From the NCBI RefSeq assembly GCF_040939455.1, contig NC_134108.1, positions 83,682,001-83,746,000 of the forward strand: a stretch of 64,000 nt of DNA, written 5' to 3'. The notes under the pieces were generated by a model, which saw only the letters and a list, made by a program, of their open reading frames with translations, was not told where the DNA came from and searched no databases. Shown piece by piece: positions 48,252-60,234 of this stretch. How positions within the stretch are numbered: the first letter of the stretch is position 1; each line of letters starts with the position of its first letter. The translations under genes and the position numbers were made by a program. The DNA comes from Microcebus murinus. Lineage: Eukaryota; Chordata; Mammalia; Primates; Cheirogaleidae.

Positions 48252-48262
48252 ATTTAATGCAT

Positions 48263-49639
48263 AAAAATTTGTATTACAAAAAGAGAAAAATAATAGCATA
48301 AATAAATTGGTGCATTTTTACTTATTATAATAATAAAGAAATAAAGTATTTACATTCACAAACATCAATCATATCTTCTAAATGTATAGTATATTATGAC
48401 TACCCATAAATAGTAATTAGAGATTTTTATGTAAGAAACTAGGAAGAATATTCCTTGGACTAATTTAATTAAAATAATACAATATAATTTGACAAAAGCT
48501 ATATTAGAAGACTTTGAAAACATGAACATAAATATGTAAATCTTATAAAATAATTTTTATCTAATATACATATTTCAAAAAAAGATAAAGTAGAAATAGG
48601 AAGAAGTATGGCTTCTTTTTAACCCTGCAAAGACTTTGGAAATTTACATGGTCAAATTAAACTATCATACTACCTACTAAACTGAAATTTCAGTATCAGA
48701 ACATGTTAATATTCTTATACTCAAGCAGTACTTAAATTATATAAATTAGTAATTATTTTACAAACAGTACCTGTTATTTTAAATATATATATATATATAT
48801 GCATTGACTAGTAATTTGCATCTTGTTGATTTTTTTTCTTTTGCAACATTATTTTAGAATCATAATTTTGTCACTTCACAGTTTGATAAGGAGAAACAAA
48901 ATATCTATACTTTTATTAGTTTTTATTACACTTATACAAGGTCACAATAATAACCATATTTGAGAGACAAAAATCTCAATACTTTTATAAATTTATATTA
49001 TACTTATTTTTGTATAGGCTGAAACTTCTAAATTCTGAAATAAATAACTACTCTAAACATTATATTACGTTAACCTGATGGCAGAAATTAGCATAAAAGT
49101 TATACATAGGCACACACAGCCCCCTATTTCTTTTGGAATAAATAATGGTTTCAGACTAAATTAGCTGTGTAATGATATATGTGTTTCAGTGTGGATTCCT
49201 CCATGACACAAATTAGAGAATTAGCAAGGATTTATTTGCCTGTATTGTAGTTCATTTGGGAAGTAATTCCCAGGGAGAAAAAAAGGGGAATTGAGAAATA
49301 AACAAGTTTTTTACTTCATCAATATACACTGCTTCATCTCAAAGCCTTGAGATAATAAAAGCATGTTAACAGAAGAGTTAAAGTGTGATTCAATGGACCT
49401 TTGGTTGTATGGCCTACAATATATATTTATAATTTAATTGCTTTCTTGAAATATCTTTAGAAACAGTAAAGAACAAGCTTAAATTATGATGTGAGATAAT
49501 AGAGCAAATCACTTTATAAGAAAGGATAAATGAACATTATCAGAACCTTTTCTAGCAACAATTTTTTAAACAAGGGAAAACTGTTATAAGAAAATGGAGA
49601 ATGAGAATAATAATTCTACTTAAAAATAAGGAATGAGTG
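48263..49639. other. AT-rich unannotated sequence
   Basis: No gene. Contains a (TA)n run near 48785-48800. Confidence 0.45.
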
Positions 49640-49935
49640 AGGGATAAAGTGTAAATGGTTAATGTGTGCAAAAATATAGTAGAAAGATAGAATGAACAAT
49701 ATTTAGTAGTATCACAAAGTGACTACAATCAACAATAAGTTAAGGTATATTTTGAAATAACCTAAAGTAGAATTTCAATGTTCTTAACATAAAGAAATCA
49801 TAAATGCTTGAGGTAATGGGTACCCCATTTATTCTGATTTAATTAATTCACATTGTATATCTGTATCAAAACACCACATGAACCTTATATATGAATATTA
49901 TGTCTCCATAATAATTTTTTTTAAATTTTAAAATA
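49640..49935 (+). repeat. L1MB 3' end, plus strand
   Basis: 'gcttgaggtaatgggtaccc', 'ctgtatcaaaacaccacatg' and the preceding 'gtgactacaatcaacaataa' match the L1MB 3' UTR, ending in an A-rich tail near 49935. Confidence 0.75.
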
Positions 49936-50144
49936 AAGGAATGTGTGTAAGAGGGTGGGGGAAAGATAACCTGCCTTTTAAGCATGTTTGTAATGGCCTC
50001 TAACTACCATATCGATTTTTATTCTGTGAAAATGTGAAACATTTTTATCATTATAGAAGTATCTGGTTTGTTGATTACCTGTTGTGCTACATTTTCTTCA
50101 ATCTCCCCTCTGATTTTAGGCATGTATTCTTTTATTTGGATTTA
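49936..50144. other. Short unique spacer
   Basis: Separates two oppositely oriented L1MB tails; nothing recognised. Confidence 0.4.
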
Positions 50145-50395
50145 ATTAACTTTTTATTACTTATTTTTATTGATAAATAATATTTGTATGTATTTATGGG
50201 GCACATGAGTTATATTTTGTTACGTTCATAGGATGTGTAATGATCAAGTCAAGGTATTAAGGATATCCATCACCTCGTGTATATATTATTTCTATGTGTT
50301 GGGAACATTTCAAATCCTCTCTTATAGATATTTAGAAATATAAAATACATTGTTGCTTTATTTCACATGTATAGTACATTATAGGCTATATTATT
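50145..50395 (-). repeat. L1MB 3' end, minus strand
   Basis: 'tatggggcacatgagttata', 'ggatatccatcacctcgtgt' and 'gttgggaacatttcaaatcc' are antisense L1MB 3' UTR. Tail-to-tail with the copy at 49640-49935. Confidence 0.75.
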
Positions 50396-50499
50396 AAGAA
50401 ATTTTCATTTCTCAGTTCTCTTATATGAAAAGACATTCTGTGCTCCAAGAAATGATTATTTTCTTACATGGAAACTATATTTATATTACTTGATTTTTT

Positions 50500-50585
50500 T
50501 CCAGCTTTATTGAGGTATGATTGACAAATAAAAATTGTATACATTTAAGATATACAACATGATGATTTGATATGTGCACATTGTG
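50500..50585 (-). repeat. L1MA9-like 3' end, minus strand
   Basis: 'ccagctttattgaggtatga', 'ttgacaaataaaaattgtat' and 'aagatatacaacatgatgat' are the antisense of the same L1 tail type found at 115-230. Confidence 0.75.
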
Positions 50586-51689
50586 AAATGTCTTTGTTTT
50601 ATACTTGTCTTCCCAGCTGTTGAGCCCTGCATTTCACATTCTGTTCCTAAGTTTCTTAATGCAGAAAATGTCTTTAAAGGCTTACTTTTCAACCAAGCAT
50701 ACACAGACTTAAAATATAAGAGATCTTCTTCTGAAAGGGACAACCTTGACCAATGGGAAAAGGGAAACTGATTGATAAATACCTCTTCCTGTTAATCAAT
50801 AATTTAGATGCATGTAATTTTTTGGATAGTTTTGAAAACATTCTACATGGTTTTTGAAGGTCCTAAAGACAACTGAGTTCAAATTTCCCTCAGAGTTGAC
50901 TGAATAATTCACTCTTATTATCAAACCTTCATCCTTACCCATGCTCCCTGGCTCTTCCTTCTTGGATCTTGGCACTCCTTCTAAAAAATAATACCCACAT
51001 ATACATTCTTGTCTTAGGCTCTGCTTTGATGGTGATATTTGGGGAACACAAGATGAGACTTAAGTATTACCACCAACCAAAATTAATATGAGAAAACTAT
51101 TTAATGCACTTCTTAGTTTAAATGTTTACTCAAATAATTGTGCAATATTTAATAACATTTCTAGATATTTGCATATTATATTTAATTATAAATTTAAAAA
51201 TCTTTTATATTATATTGGTGCAATTTTATAGAGTGCCAGTTTGATTTCTTTGTTTTAATTTTTTATTTAAGTAATAATAGTTAGGAAAGTTTTTAAGGAA
51301 TTATTGTTTATCTAAGAATTAAATATAATTATTAACAAAAACATAGATCAGTTATTAAGAATGATTATGGTGCTTGACAATGTACAACAATGATTTAGAG
51401 ACAACTCTTTGTCATTATTATCTTTTATGATTTTTTATTATTAACATTGCGTTAAGAAACATTAAATGATAATAAGTGGGGTGAGAAGGGAGAGAGATTA
51501 TTTGAATAAATCACTTTCAATTAGTCACATATTTACAAATTTTGGCCTTTTCTCTTGATTTTTTTAATGGTTATATATCCCAGTGACAAAACTAATAGCC
51601 AGCTCTTTTTGAGAACTTCACATATGCTGGATAGGTTATTCACACTGCTTCATTGAGAGTTATTTACTGACAACTCTATAGAATCTCTC
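50586..51689. other. AT-rich unannotated sequence
   Basis: No gene; overlapping short frames at 50507-50771 on both strands are incidental. Confidence 0.4.
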
Positions 51690-51912
51690 ATCACTCTATC
51701 CTGTTAAGCTAACAATTCTTAGCCATAACACTTATCAGTAACTAATATCAATCAATGATAATAACAATTGTGGGTTTATATATTTATTTTTCATTTCCTC
51801 CACTAGAATATAAGCATGGTGAAGACAGGACCTCCATGTACTGTGGTCCCAATTTCTGGAAGATAGGAGATGTTAAGTTAATATTGTTTATTTAAATGAA
51901 TGAATGAATTTA
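51690..51912 (+). repeat. L2 LINE 3' end
   Basis: 'cactagaatataagcatggt', 'gaagacaggacctccatgta' and the terminal 'tttaaatgaatgaatgaatt' match the L2 3' end. Confidence 0.65.
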
Positions 51913-54222
51913 CACAAAAAGTGAAAAGAGAGTGTTAACATTTTTATTTTCTAGCAAAGTAACTAATATGTTGAGCAGTTAATCTAATTAATCAAATATA
52001 CCCTGCACATAAAAGCTGAGATACAATTTGATACTATTAATAGGTCTAATCTGATCTAATATTAAATCTGTATTAATTTTACAACATTCTCCTGCCTCCA
52101 AGTTGTATCCATGTGCCAAGAAGTGTCTTATTCTATAGAAACTTTTAATGTGCTTATGTGGGGGGGGATACCTTAAGGATATCACATTTCCTGCCCAGAT
52201 CTCTGGCCCACTTAGACCTATCTCATTATTAATTGGAGATTCTCGAAGTACAACAGAAACTTTATAAAACTCAATGTATTTCATGTTAAGGTTACCTACT
52301 GTGGTCTTTTCTAAAATGTGAAATTGAATGAATATTTCATTAGACATTTTAGAAAGAAGCTCAGAGTAGCAGGGGTATGGCATATGCTATGTCAAAGAAG
52401 TAGGAATATAGATGACATTGAGATGCTGACTTTGTAAAATATTCATGACAATATAAGTATCTATTAAGAAGTTGGGAACATAAAAACTTCTTGCACTGGA
52501 AATACATTCTTTTTTTTCTTCACTTAAGAAGACTATACTATGTAATTCTCACAGCATTCTTATTTTTGAACAGGTCCTGCTGTTAATATTATATTCATAC
52601 ATATTCACGTAACTATTCCCATTTCTAGAAATGCTTTTACAGCTATATTTGCCTAGAACTCAAACAACTATTCTGGAGTAAAACTTTTCAAGAACTTTTG
52701 CAAGCAGACTTGATTATTTCTCCTTACAGATTGGTGGGCTTTTTTCCATGATTGTATCAACCCTATTAGTATTTATTATCATCTATACTATTTTCTGCTC
52801 TTTAATGCCCACTCTCATATCATATCTTCTGTTATTATTATTCATATTTTACATCTGGAATGTTCATTCTTCTATTCTACACCAAAAATTTAAGTTATTT
52901 AAGTTATTCTTTGAAGAAAATTTAGTCATTTCTTAATTGAACAAAATTCAAAATTATGACATATGGGTTTGTTTAATAGGTCAACAGCTCAAAAATAAAA
53001 CACAAAATAATGTAATATCCTGCAGAGTGTTTGTATGTGTGTGTAAACTTGTGAATGTATAGAAGTGTTTCTGCTTTCACATAAGAAAATCTTGGAGAAG
53101 GGGAAAATAAGGTTATTGGAGGGAAAGAATTCAGAAGGATCATGAGAATTTTCACAGTGCTTACGATGAACATGTTTGGAAATATTTCTAAAGGGCGTTG
53201 TTTCTTTGATCAGGAAGGAAGCCATATAACTTAATTGATTTTGTAAGCATTTTTTAAATTGTCAAGAAAAATGTTCATATATGGACTAATATTCTCTACA
53301 GTGCTTAAAGAGTCATATTTAGTAATACACTGTTAAAGAGTTTCCTCACAGCAATGTTTGAACCAGTAAAGTCCATTGAAGATATATTTCCTGTACTGAC
53401 AAAATTCAAGGTTATATTTCAACTTAAGTCAACTCATTGGGGAAATTTAGGACATATTTGTGTCACTTACCTAATATTCTTGAATCTTATTCTACTGAAA
53501 CTATCCACTTGAAGTCATTGTTTTCATATCACAGATTAAAAAAATTGCTAACATAACCTTTCTCATAAATACTAGCATTTGCTTTCAAGGCTTATTTTAA
53601 GATACAATGAATTTAAATTATTAATAGTAGCAAGAAGGCAGAAACCCAAAATGGAAAAGTAAGGATTTGATTTAGTTTGACTTGAGTTCTTTGCACTTTT
53701 TAAAATTTTATATTTTCTTATAGTTACTATAATGTGCTATAAATTTAAAACAATGCATTTCTCCCATTATGTGCTTAAATTTCCTGAATAAATTTTCTAA
53801 GAATGAGCCTACATAGAAATACACTTTGTTTTTACTTAGATTTATATGTTTACAATACATTTTTCTTAAATATATTCATAGACAAAAAATAATTTTGGAT
53901 CATTAGAATATAACACAATATAACAGATATTTAGTAAACCCTTAGGGGAGATTTTTGTTTTTGAGTGACCAGCAAAGTGAGTGAACATATTCCTCTAAAA
54001 AATATTTTCCTCTAATTTTATTCCAGTACAATTTATTTATTCACACATGAAATACTACAAATATCCTAAGTTAATTTATTATGAAGCTAAATATTACTGA
54101 GGTTAACTATTACTGTCCTGCTTCATAAAAAGTTTTGTTTGTTTCTTCGTTATGTTCCTAATTATGTCTTAAAGTTAGTTTCAATGACATTTTTAGAAAA
54201 TAAGAGAACATGAGACATATGC
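51913..54222. other. AT-rich unannotated sequence with the longest open frame
   Basis: Holds the longest frame of the window, 52383-51988 minus, 131 codons. It has no signal peptide, membrane segment, repeat or recognisable domain. No upstream promoter, splice signal or retrocopy structure was seen. Probably non-coding. Confidence 0.4.
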
Positions 54223-54236
54223 AAATATATATATGT

Positions 54237-54266
<30 letters not shown>
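54223..54266. repeat. (AT)n microsatellite
   Basis: About 20 AT units interrupted once by 'gta'. Self-complementary and likely to form cruciforms. Confidence 0.92.
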
Positions 54267-54267
<1 letters not shown>

Positions 54268-54289
54268 TCCTGGCATCTTACTTAACTTA

Positions 54290-54960
54290 ACTCATTTTGT
54301 ACATCATTATGAACATTATGAATTTAGTCAGAGGTATGGTTAGTGTAGGGTATATAAAAATGAATGACAAAATCTCTACCCTCACTTGGTTCAAGCCTGA
54401 GGCTAAAAAACATGCACACAAGTGCGTATGACATACATATCCCAGACATAATTTACTCATTGGATAATATATGAGCAACTGTGATGTACTGATCGAGCAG
54501 TGAAAAAGATACTGAGGATACAGATGTAAATAAGAGACAGTCTCTACACTAATGAGGTCAAACCAGAGGGTAGTATGTAAAAAGGAATAATTTATGCAAC
54601 ATAATGCAGAGAAAGAGCAACAGAGATATGTAAATGATATGTCAATGGTATGTCACTGTAGCATAACAATAAGGAGCACTCACAAAACTGTAGTAGAAGA
54701 AGAATGCCATTTAGAGAAGAGGGCATTTAGGATTTATATTTTGTTTTTTAAAAGGAACACCTCGACAATTGGAAAAAATGGGGTTAAGGAATTCTAAGGA
54801 AGGAAATAGTATGTAAAAATTCTTGGAAGCATGAAGAACATGAAAGTGCCATAGCATCATTGAGGAGGATATATTAAAAAGACAAGATTAGGGTACACTT
54901 GGCAAGGAACCTATTAAAAGCTAGAAATGGGGAGGACTGAGGGCAGGACTGCAGATGAAA
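54290..54960 (+). repeat. Ancient interspersed repeat, family uncertain
   Basis: 'cagtgaaaaagatactgagg', 'atacagatgtaaataagaga', 'cagtctctacactaatgagg' and later 'ggaagcatgaagaacatgaa' follow the same old mammalian repeat pattern as 38530-39250. The first 150 bp may be a second partial copy. Confidence 0.4.
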
Positions 54961-56082
54961 GGTTAATCCAGAAAAGGGGATGTCACCAAACAGGATAAAT
55001 ATCATAACACACATTGATGCTTGCTACTGCCTAGTGAATATGTCTAAAAGAACGGTGATTGCAAAAATTTTGAAAAGATTTCATGAATATTTACCAATTT
55101 CTCTACCATAGTTTGCCAGTATGTTTTAAATACCATCATTTTGTTTTGGGTTTTTTTTTTTTTTTTAAGATTTCAAACTAACTTCCTGCTCATAGTCATG
55201 TTCATCAGCAAATTTGATTCAGGGATCCTTCCTCTCCAAGTGCTATATTTTAGAAAGTTTCAAGAGTAAAACTGACCCAATTCTGCTTCTGAAGGAAGCA
55301 TGTGCTACTGATGAAGATAAATAAATTGAGGCTGAAAAAGCAACTTAATGAAAATTAAGAAGCTTGTGATGGCTTTTATAAATAATAGTCTCAAAGCAGT
55401 GCTTTTAAGGGATATATATAAAACTATAGTGATTTAAGATATATAAATGAAAATATATTAAAGAAATTGAAAATATATGCTTTCCCTTTAAGTAATCTGG
55501 TAGTGAAATATTGTATTTTCTTATCTTTATATTTTTTTATGGAGAACCTTAAACTTAAGGGTCCCTCCCTCACTTCCATAGGTTTATTGCAAGGCACTCT
55601 GACTATTTTGTATTATTTTTCTTAAAGTTCCAAATACTACAACTTTCAAAGCTTTCAAAATTCTAAATTCTCTATTTTCAGGATTAAGTTTGTTAAAGAG
55701 CTCTTGGAAGAATACAGATGTTTAGAATATGAGACTTGACAAGAAAAAGAAGGGAACTGACTAGTAAGAAGTAACCACAGATTTGCAATTCAATGGAAAA
55801 AAATTCTTGTCAATGTCTTTTTAAATTTGTTTTACATTATTTATTTTTTCACCAATAAAAGCAGAATTGGGAAAAATAGATGCAAGTCACAATTCAATTA
55901 TCACATACTTATAAAGGCTACTCTTTCTATGCTACCTAAGGTAAAATCTTTTCTAAAGAACTACTCAGTCTTATCATTGTCAAGAACTAAGAATATTCTG
56001 AAATGTTTCCCTAGTTGCAAACCAAAAAGTAAGCCTGCCACATTGTTAGCAGAGACAGTGGAGTCAAAGACAAAAGTCTTCC
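54961..56082. other. AT-rich unannotated sequence
   Basis: A T-run at about 55150-55167 may be a reversed retro-tail, but no target duplication was found. No gene. Confidence 0.4.
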
Positions 56083-56415
56083 GAAAGGTGTTGTGTCTTT
56101 GACTTGCTTTTTGGCTTGACTGTTATTGGCGTACATGAATGCCACTGATTTGTGTGCATTGATTTTGTATCCTGAGACCTTACTGCATTCATTTATCAAT
56201 GCTAGGAGTCTCTTGGTTGAATCCTTGAGATTTTCTAGATATAATATCACATTGTCAGCAAAGAGTGAGAGTTTGACCTCTTCTGCCCCCATTTGGACAT
56301 TGTTAGTTCCCCTCTCTTGTCTGATTGCTCTGGCAAGGACTTGTAGCAGCATGTTGAATAGAAGTGGAGACAGTGGAAAACCCTCTCTGGTTCCAGTTCT
56401 AAGCGGGAATGCTTA
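56083..56415 (-). pseudogene. L1 ORF2 reverse-transcriptase fragment
   Basis: The minus-strand frame at 56352-56011 reads as the core of L1 ORF2 reverse transcriptase: [13 protein letters not shown], then [18 protein letters not shown], then [13 protein letters not shown]. The catalytic FADD box has become FADN, so the second aspartate needed for polymerisation is lost. The L1 part stays open over about 90 codons, indicating a fairly recent copy. It lacks both the L1 5' end and the 3' UTR with tail, unlike ordinary truncated insertions. The frame runs on into non-L1 sequence below about 56083. Confidence 0.85.
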
Positions 56416-58390
56416 TGTATTCATAAAAATATTCAAATGAACTTAATTTATTTGCAAAATGAACAGTTTAGATAAAAATTTGTATTATAGGACTTTTATC
56501 TTGATATTTTTTCTAGTTCTCTGTTCACTATCTTTTGAAGGCTCACATCTGGCCCCTCTGATGGATAACGTAGTGGACTCACTCTCCCTAAACTACCCAA
56601 CACTAGTTTAACTTCTGACACAGTTATTGAAGAGAAAAACCTCTGCTTACAATAACTAAGGCTGTGTGCCACAGACCCAGATGAGATCAATCTAAAATTA
56701 ATGGTAATAGGTTTCTTTACAGAATGTAAAGTCACTGCCCATTGCAGCAATTGAATTGCCAGAACATTTGTTCACAACTATTTCTTCTCTTGACAAGGTA
56801 CTGGAGTTTATTTAGGTTTATTTATCCAGTAGGATGTTAATTCCATTTGTTTGCTAAGATTACTATATGGCTTGATGACAATTTTTTTCCATATATTTAG
56901 GTAAGAAAGATGTGGATATTAAAATGAAAAACTCTAATCTCTACAGAATGAGGCTGATTAAACATTCATTGTGAAAATAATGCATACATTGTACTTTGGC
57001 TATTTTCAAACAAGTAAAAAATATTAAAAATTACAATTACTTTAATGTTTAAATTGACCATATTTCTAGAAAGTCCAAGAGAATTAAAATAAAGAACAGG
57101 TAGGTAAAGATTATTAATAAATTCTAGTATACTAGTCAAACATGGAAATATGATAAACAAATGGAAAAAAGTAAAAACAAAATCTAATTTGGTTCAATAG
57201 CAAACAGTCTAATCTTATGTAAGACCTAGAAGAAGAATCCCAGGCAAAGATCTAGTTTAAATATTATAAGTTTGAATAATTAAAGCAAAACTTTGATAGT
57301 CCATTAGTAAACATTTGATGGTGATTTAAATGCAATTATAAATTCAGTTTAAACATTCAAGATAATGTTATTTGTTTTTATGGTGATAATATTAATACAA
57401 TAAATAGAAATTTTGCAAAGTAAAATGTGATGCTAAAAACAAGTTTCTCTGGAAGAAACTCATGAACCAGAAATGTGGTTGGACTGGTTTATTACATATA
57501 CATATTTCAAAATTGTAGCCAAAACAAATGTAACAGAAGAAATAGGTGCTCTAATTGTCAAATTTACCAACCCATATGTATTGGGTCATTGAACTACAAA
57601 ATTCTGCGGCAAAGCTGATGTTGAATAGAAAACATACTTTATTATGTCAGAATGTGCTTTTTATTTTCACTGCTCATCATTTATTGACTTTCAAAAACAT
57701 TTGCACCTTTGAAAATTGCTATGTAAAATTAACTAAGTAATCTACAATAATAACGAAATTCTTAATTAAATAATCGAAATTTTGATTAAAAATTATTTTA
57801 ATGAAATAGTTTAATCAAAATATTCAAATAAAATATCCATCAAAGTAATATTTTGCTTTTCAATCTTTTACTGAATTACATTTAATGAAATTAAATCTTA
57901 TGAATAGGAAGATATTAACATTTATCCTGAAAAATCAAGGCCCAGAACAGAGCAAATTAAATTATGAACAGCCTAAGATTTAATCTTAAAATTCTATTAT
58001 TTTTGCCTCAGAATTTCTCAAATTGTGGAAAGAAAATTTTAATGGATCTCCTATGTTGAAGTATTATTTTTCTTTGTAAATAATTCATAAAATTTATAGT
58101 TCAAGAATAATGATTCAGGAAATAGAACGATAATGAGGAAGAGTGCCTGCACAAATTATAGAGTTAACTGGCACTGTTAAATTATGTGGCACCCATGCAT
58201 AGAACTAATGGGAGACTGAGGGCCATTAATAACTAGCTAAGTATGAGCCAGAGGGCCTCTTTGGTAGCATCATCTCTTATGGTAGACACTATAGTTAAGC
58301 AGTAGCCTGAAAATATGATGAAATTGCAGAATTCCAAAGAAGTTTGAATGCTCACCCAGAGCAAGTCTGTTATACCAGGAGTCCTTGTTG
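56416..58390. other. AT-rich unannotated sequence
   Basis: No gene or confident repeat. 56500-56760 is somewhat less AT-rich and holds an 84-codon minus-strand frame without known domains. Confidence 0.4.
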
Positions 58391-58407
58391 AGAAAATCTA
58401 GAAACGT

Positions 58408-58555
58408 TTTGACTACAACTAATATTTGAATCACATGTGTGAATTATATACCTCCTATGTTGTCAAAAAGGTAAAACAAAAAGCCAGATCTTCATTTTTA
58501 CACAAATTTTTGTATGCAGTAAAAAGTTCTTTTTCTGAAATTAAAAAAAAAAAAA
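58408..58555 (+). mobile_element. Retro-inserted sequence of unknown origin
   Basis: 148 bp ending in an A-run of about 14. It is flanked by a perfect 17-bp direct repeat 'agaaaatctagaaacgt' at 58391-58407 and 58572 (58556-58572). The cleavage context (TG/AGAAAA) is close to the L1 endonuclease consensus TT/AAAA. The body resembles no SINE or LINE I know. An AGTAAA polyadenylation variant lies about 25 bases before the tail. It is most simply the 5'-truncated 3' end of a cellular mRNA. Confidence 0.85.
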
Positions 58556-58572
58556 AGAAAATCTAGAAACGT

Positions 58573-59374
58573 AGACATTGTGATGCAGATTTCTGGATGG
58601 ATGACCCTGGGAATGTTTGCAGAACCCTCTGAATTCTCAGAGCTTCCAGTGGTGTTCTCTCTTGCCCTAGTAAGGATGAGTACTTTTGTTGTGATAGAAG
58701 ATACTGAGGAGTCCCTTTCTTATATGAAAAAAAAAATGCATGCTACCCTCAGTATCTTGAGTTCTAGAACAATAACTATGGTTCAATAATAGCTTAACCT
58801 GGCTGGGAACATGCTAGACATGATGAATAATAAGCAAAGAGATCACATTGCAAATGAGCTGGAATAATTAATTTCCATGTGCCAGCGGGAACCAGAATGG
58901 AAATGCAGGGTTTGTATTTTGAGTGATCTTGATGAAGAAGATCAGAATATAAGACTGGATTGATTTGGAGGGACTTTTTCAGGACATAAGATTTATCATC
59001 CTGATAAGAATATCAGTAGATACTGTCTCTGGAGGCAACAATATATGGACAGCCAGCAAGGACACTGCTTGTCATCTACAACCAAAACAAGGTAAGAATA
59101 GTGAAGCAGAAAGATGCAAGCTGGGGGAAGGGGATTGTATAGTGGAGGAAGAAGAGTTTCAATCAAAAAATCATTATCTTTTACTCATTTACCAGATGGG
59201 AGCCAGTTTTCTGATAGAAAACTCATTGACTGAAGAACTACCTGGAGTCATAGAAGGAAGGATGGTAAGTATACACTGAGATAATTCCTTCGGTACTTCT
59301 GTAGTCTGGGATCTATGGATGTTTATTCAGATTTTTGTATTTTATTTTTTAATTTTTAATTTTTTTTCTTGAGA
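58573..59374 (+). other. Unclassified block with splice-like signals
   Basis: Less AT-rich than its surroundings. Contains a 104-codon frame (58965-59279) without a known domain. It also has a donor-like CAAG|GTAAGA at 59092, an acceptor-like 'tttactcatttaccag' ending at 59195 and a donor-like ATG|GTAAGT at 59265. The 69-bp piece between the last two sites is free of stops in one frame. It may be an old retroviral internal region. Likely continues at 59631-59960. Confidence 0.35.
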
Positions 59375-59382
59375 GCATTAAT

Positions 59383-59410
59383 TTCTTCTTCTTCTTCTTC
59401 TTCTTCTTCT

Positions 59411-59445
<35 letters not shown>

Positions 59446-59446
59446 T
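59383..59446. repeat. (TTC)n / (GAA)n microsatellite
   Basis: About 21 TTC triplets with one TTCCTC interruption, directly at the tail end of a minus-strand L1. On the L1 sense strand this is a GAA-rich tail. A run of serine codons in one frame is a by-product. Confidence 0.95.
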
Positions 59447-59630
59447 AAATTTCACAATACTACAGGGGTGCAAACATTTTGGTTATTTGAATTGCTATTG
59501 TACAAATTGAGTCAAAGTCATAAGCATGCCTATCACCCAGATAGTGTGCATTGTACCCGTTAGGTCTAAATTTGCCCATCCTCTCCTCCAACCTCCCACC
59601 TGCTTGATTTCCATTGAATTTTACTTTAGA
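59447..59630 (-). mobile_element. Lemur-type L1 3' end, minus strand
   Basis: 'aatttcacaatactacaggg' (antisense of the L1 terminus), 'gtcataagcatgcctatcac' and 'cctcccacctgcttgatttc' are antisense 3' UTR. The poly(A) tail has turned into the GAA/TTC repeat. 5'-truncated to about 180 bp. Confidence 0.85.
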
Positions 59631-60220
59631 GAAAGTCGAATAGCCAGATTGAATACAGCATGGACACTGAGACAGGATGAGGCTTGTTTTCTTCTTAAGG
59701 GAACCTGGGCTTAAGGACTCAAAGTCAGTGTGCTTGAAATCTTCTTAGGATCCTGCTGCTCTCTGATTCTGCTTTTTCAAGCCTCCTTACTTCCCTTTCC
59801 CCTTTACCTGTAGTGTAATCTATGGCTCACCTCATCTCCATCTATTTCTTTTATCTTCACAGGTATTTCCTTCAATATATTTTTACACATCTAATCCTAT
59901 CTTGGTGTCTGCTTCTTGACACACCTGAACCAACTCATCAAAGAAAGGCAACCTGCCAGGACTTAAAAATACTGAATATTCACATCACATGATATAAAAA
60001 ATTAGAATTGAATGTTGCCTTCATTTAAAAAATTTTTTCTTATATGATCTATTTCCTTAGTATGTATAGTGACATTTTGCAATAAAAATAATTATGGTAC
60101 ATAAAGAAATGTCAATTAATAGTGTTGGTAATTTCAAATTTATGTACCATAAGATACTATACTATAAAATAATCATAGAACAATTTTAAGAAAAAAACAA
60201 AAAGTAATAACTTTACATAT
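59631..60220 (+). other. Unclassified sequence with strong acceptor-like site
   Basis: 'catctatttcttttatcttc' plus 'acag|gt' ends at 59862 with a long pyrimidine tract. The 3' part ('tcttggtgtctgcttcttga') looks like the end of an old LTR-type element. No gene recognised. Confidence 0.3.
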
Positions 60221-60234
60221 AAAAATAGGTTTTT

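Noticed and set aside
51988..52383. 131-codon minus-strand open frame as a gene
   Set aside because: Longest frame in the window, but no domain, no splice or promoter signal and no retrocopy marks. A frame this long is expected by chance in 64 kb read in six frames.
59369..59563. Serine-rich protein
   Set aside because: The serine run is the TTC microsatellite read in one frame, running into antisense L1.
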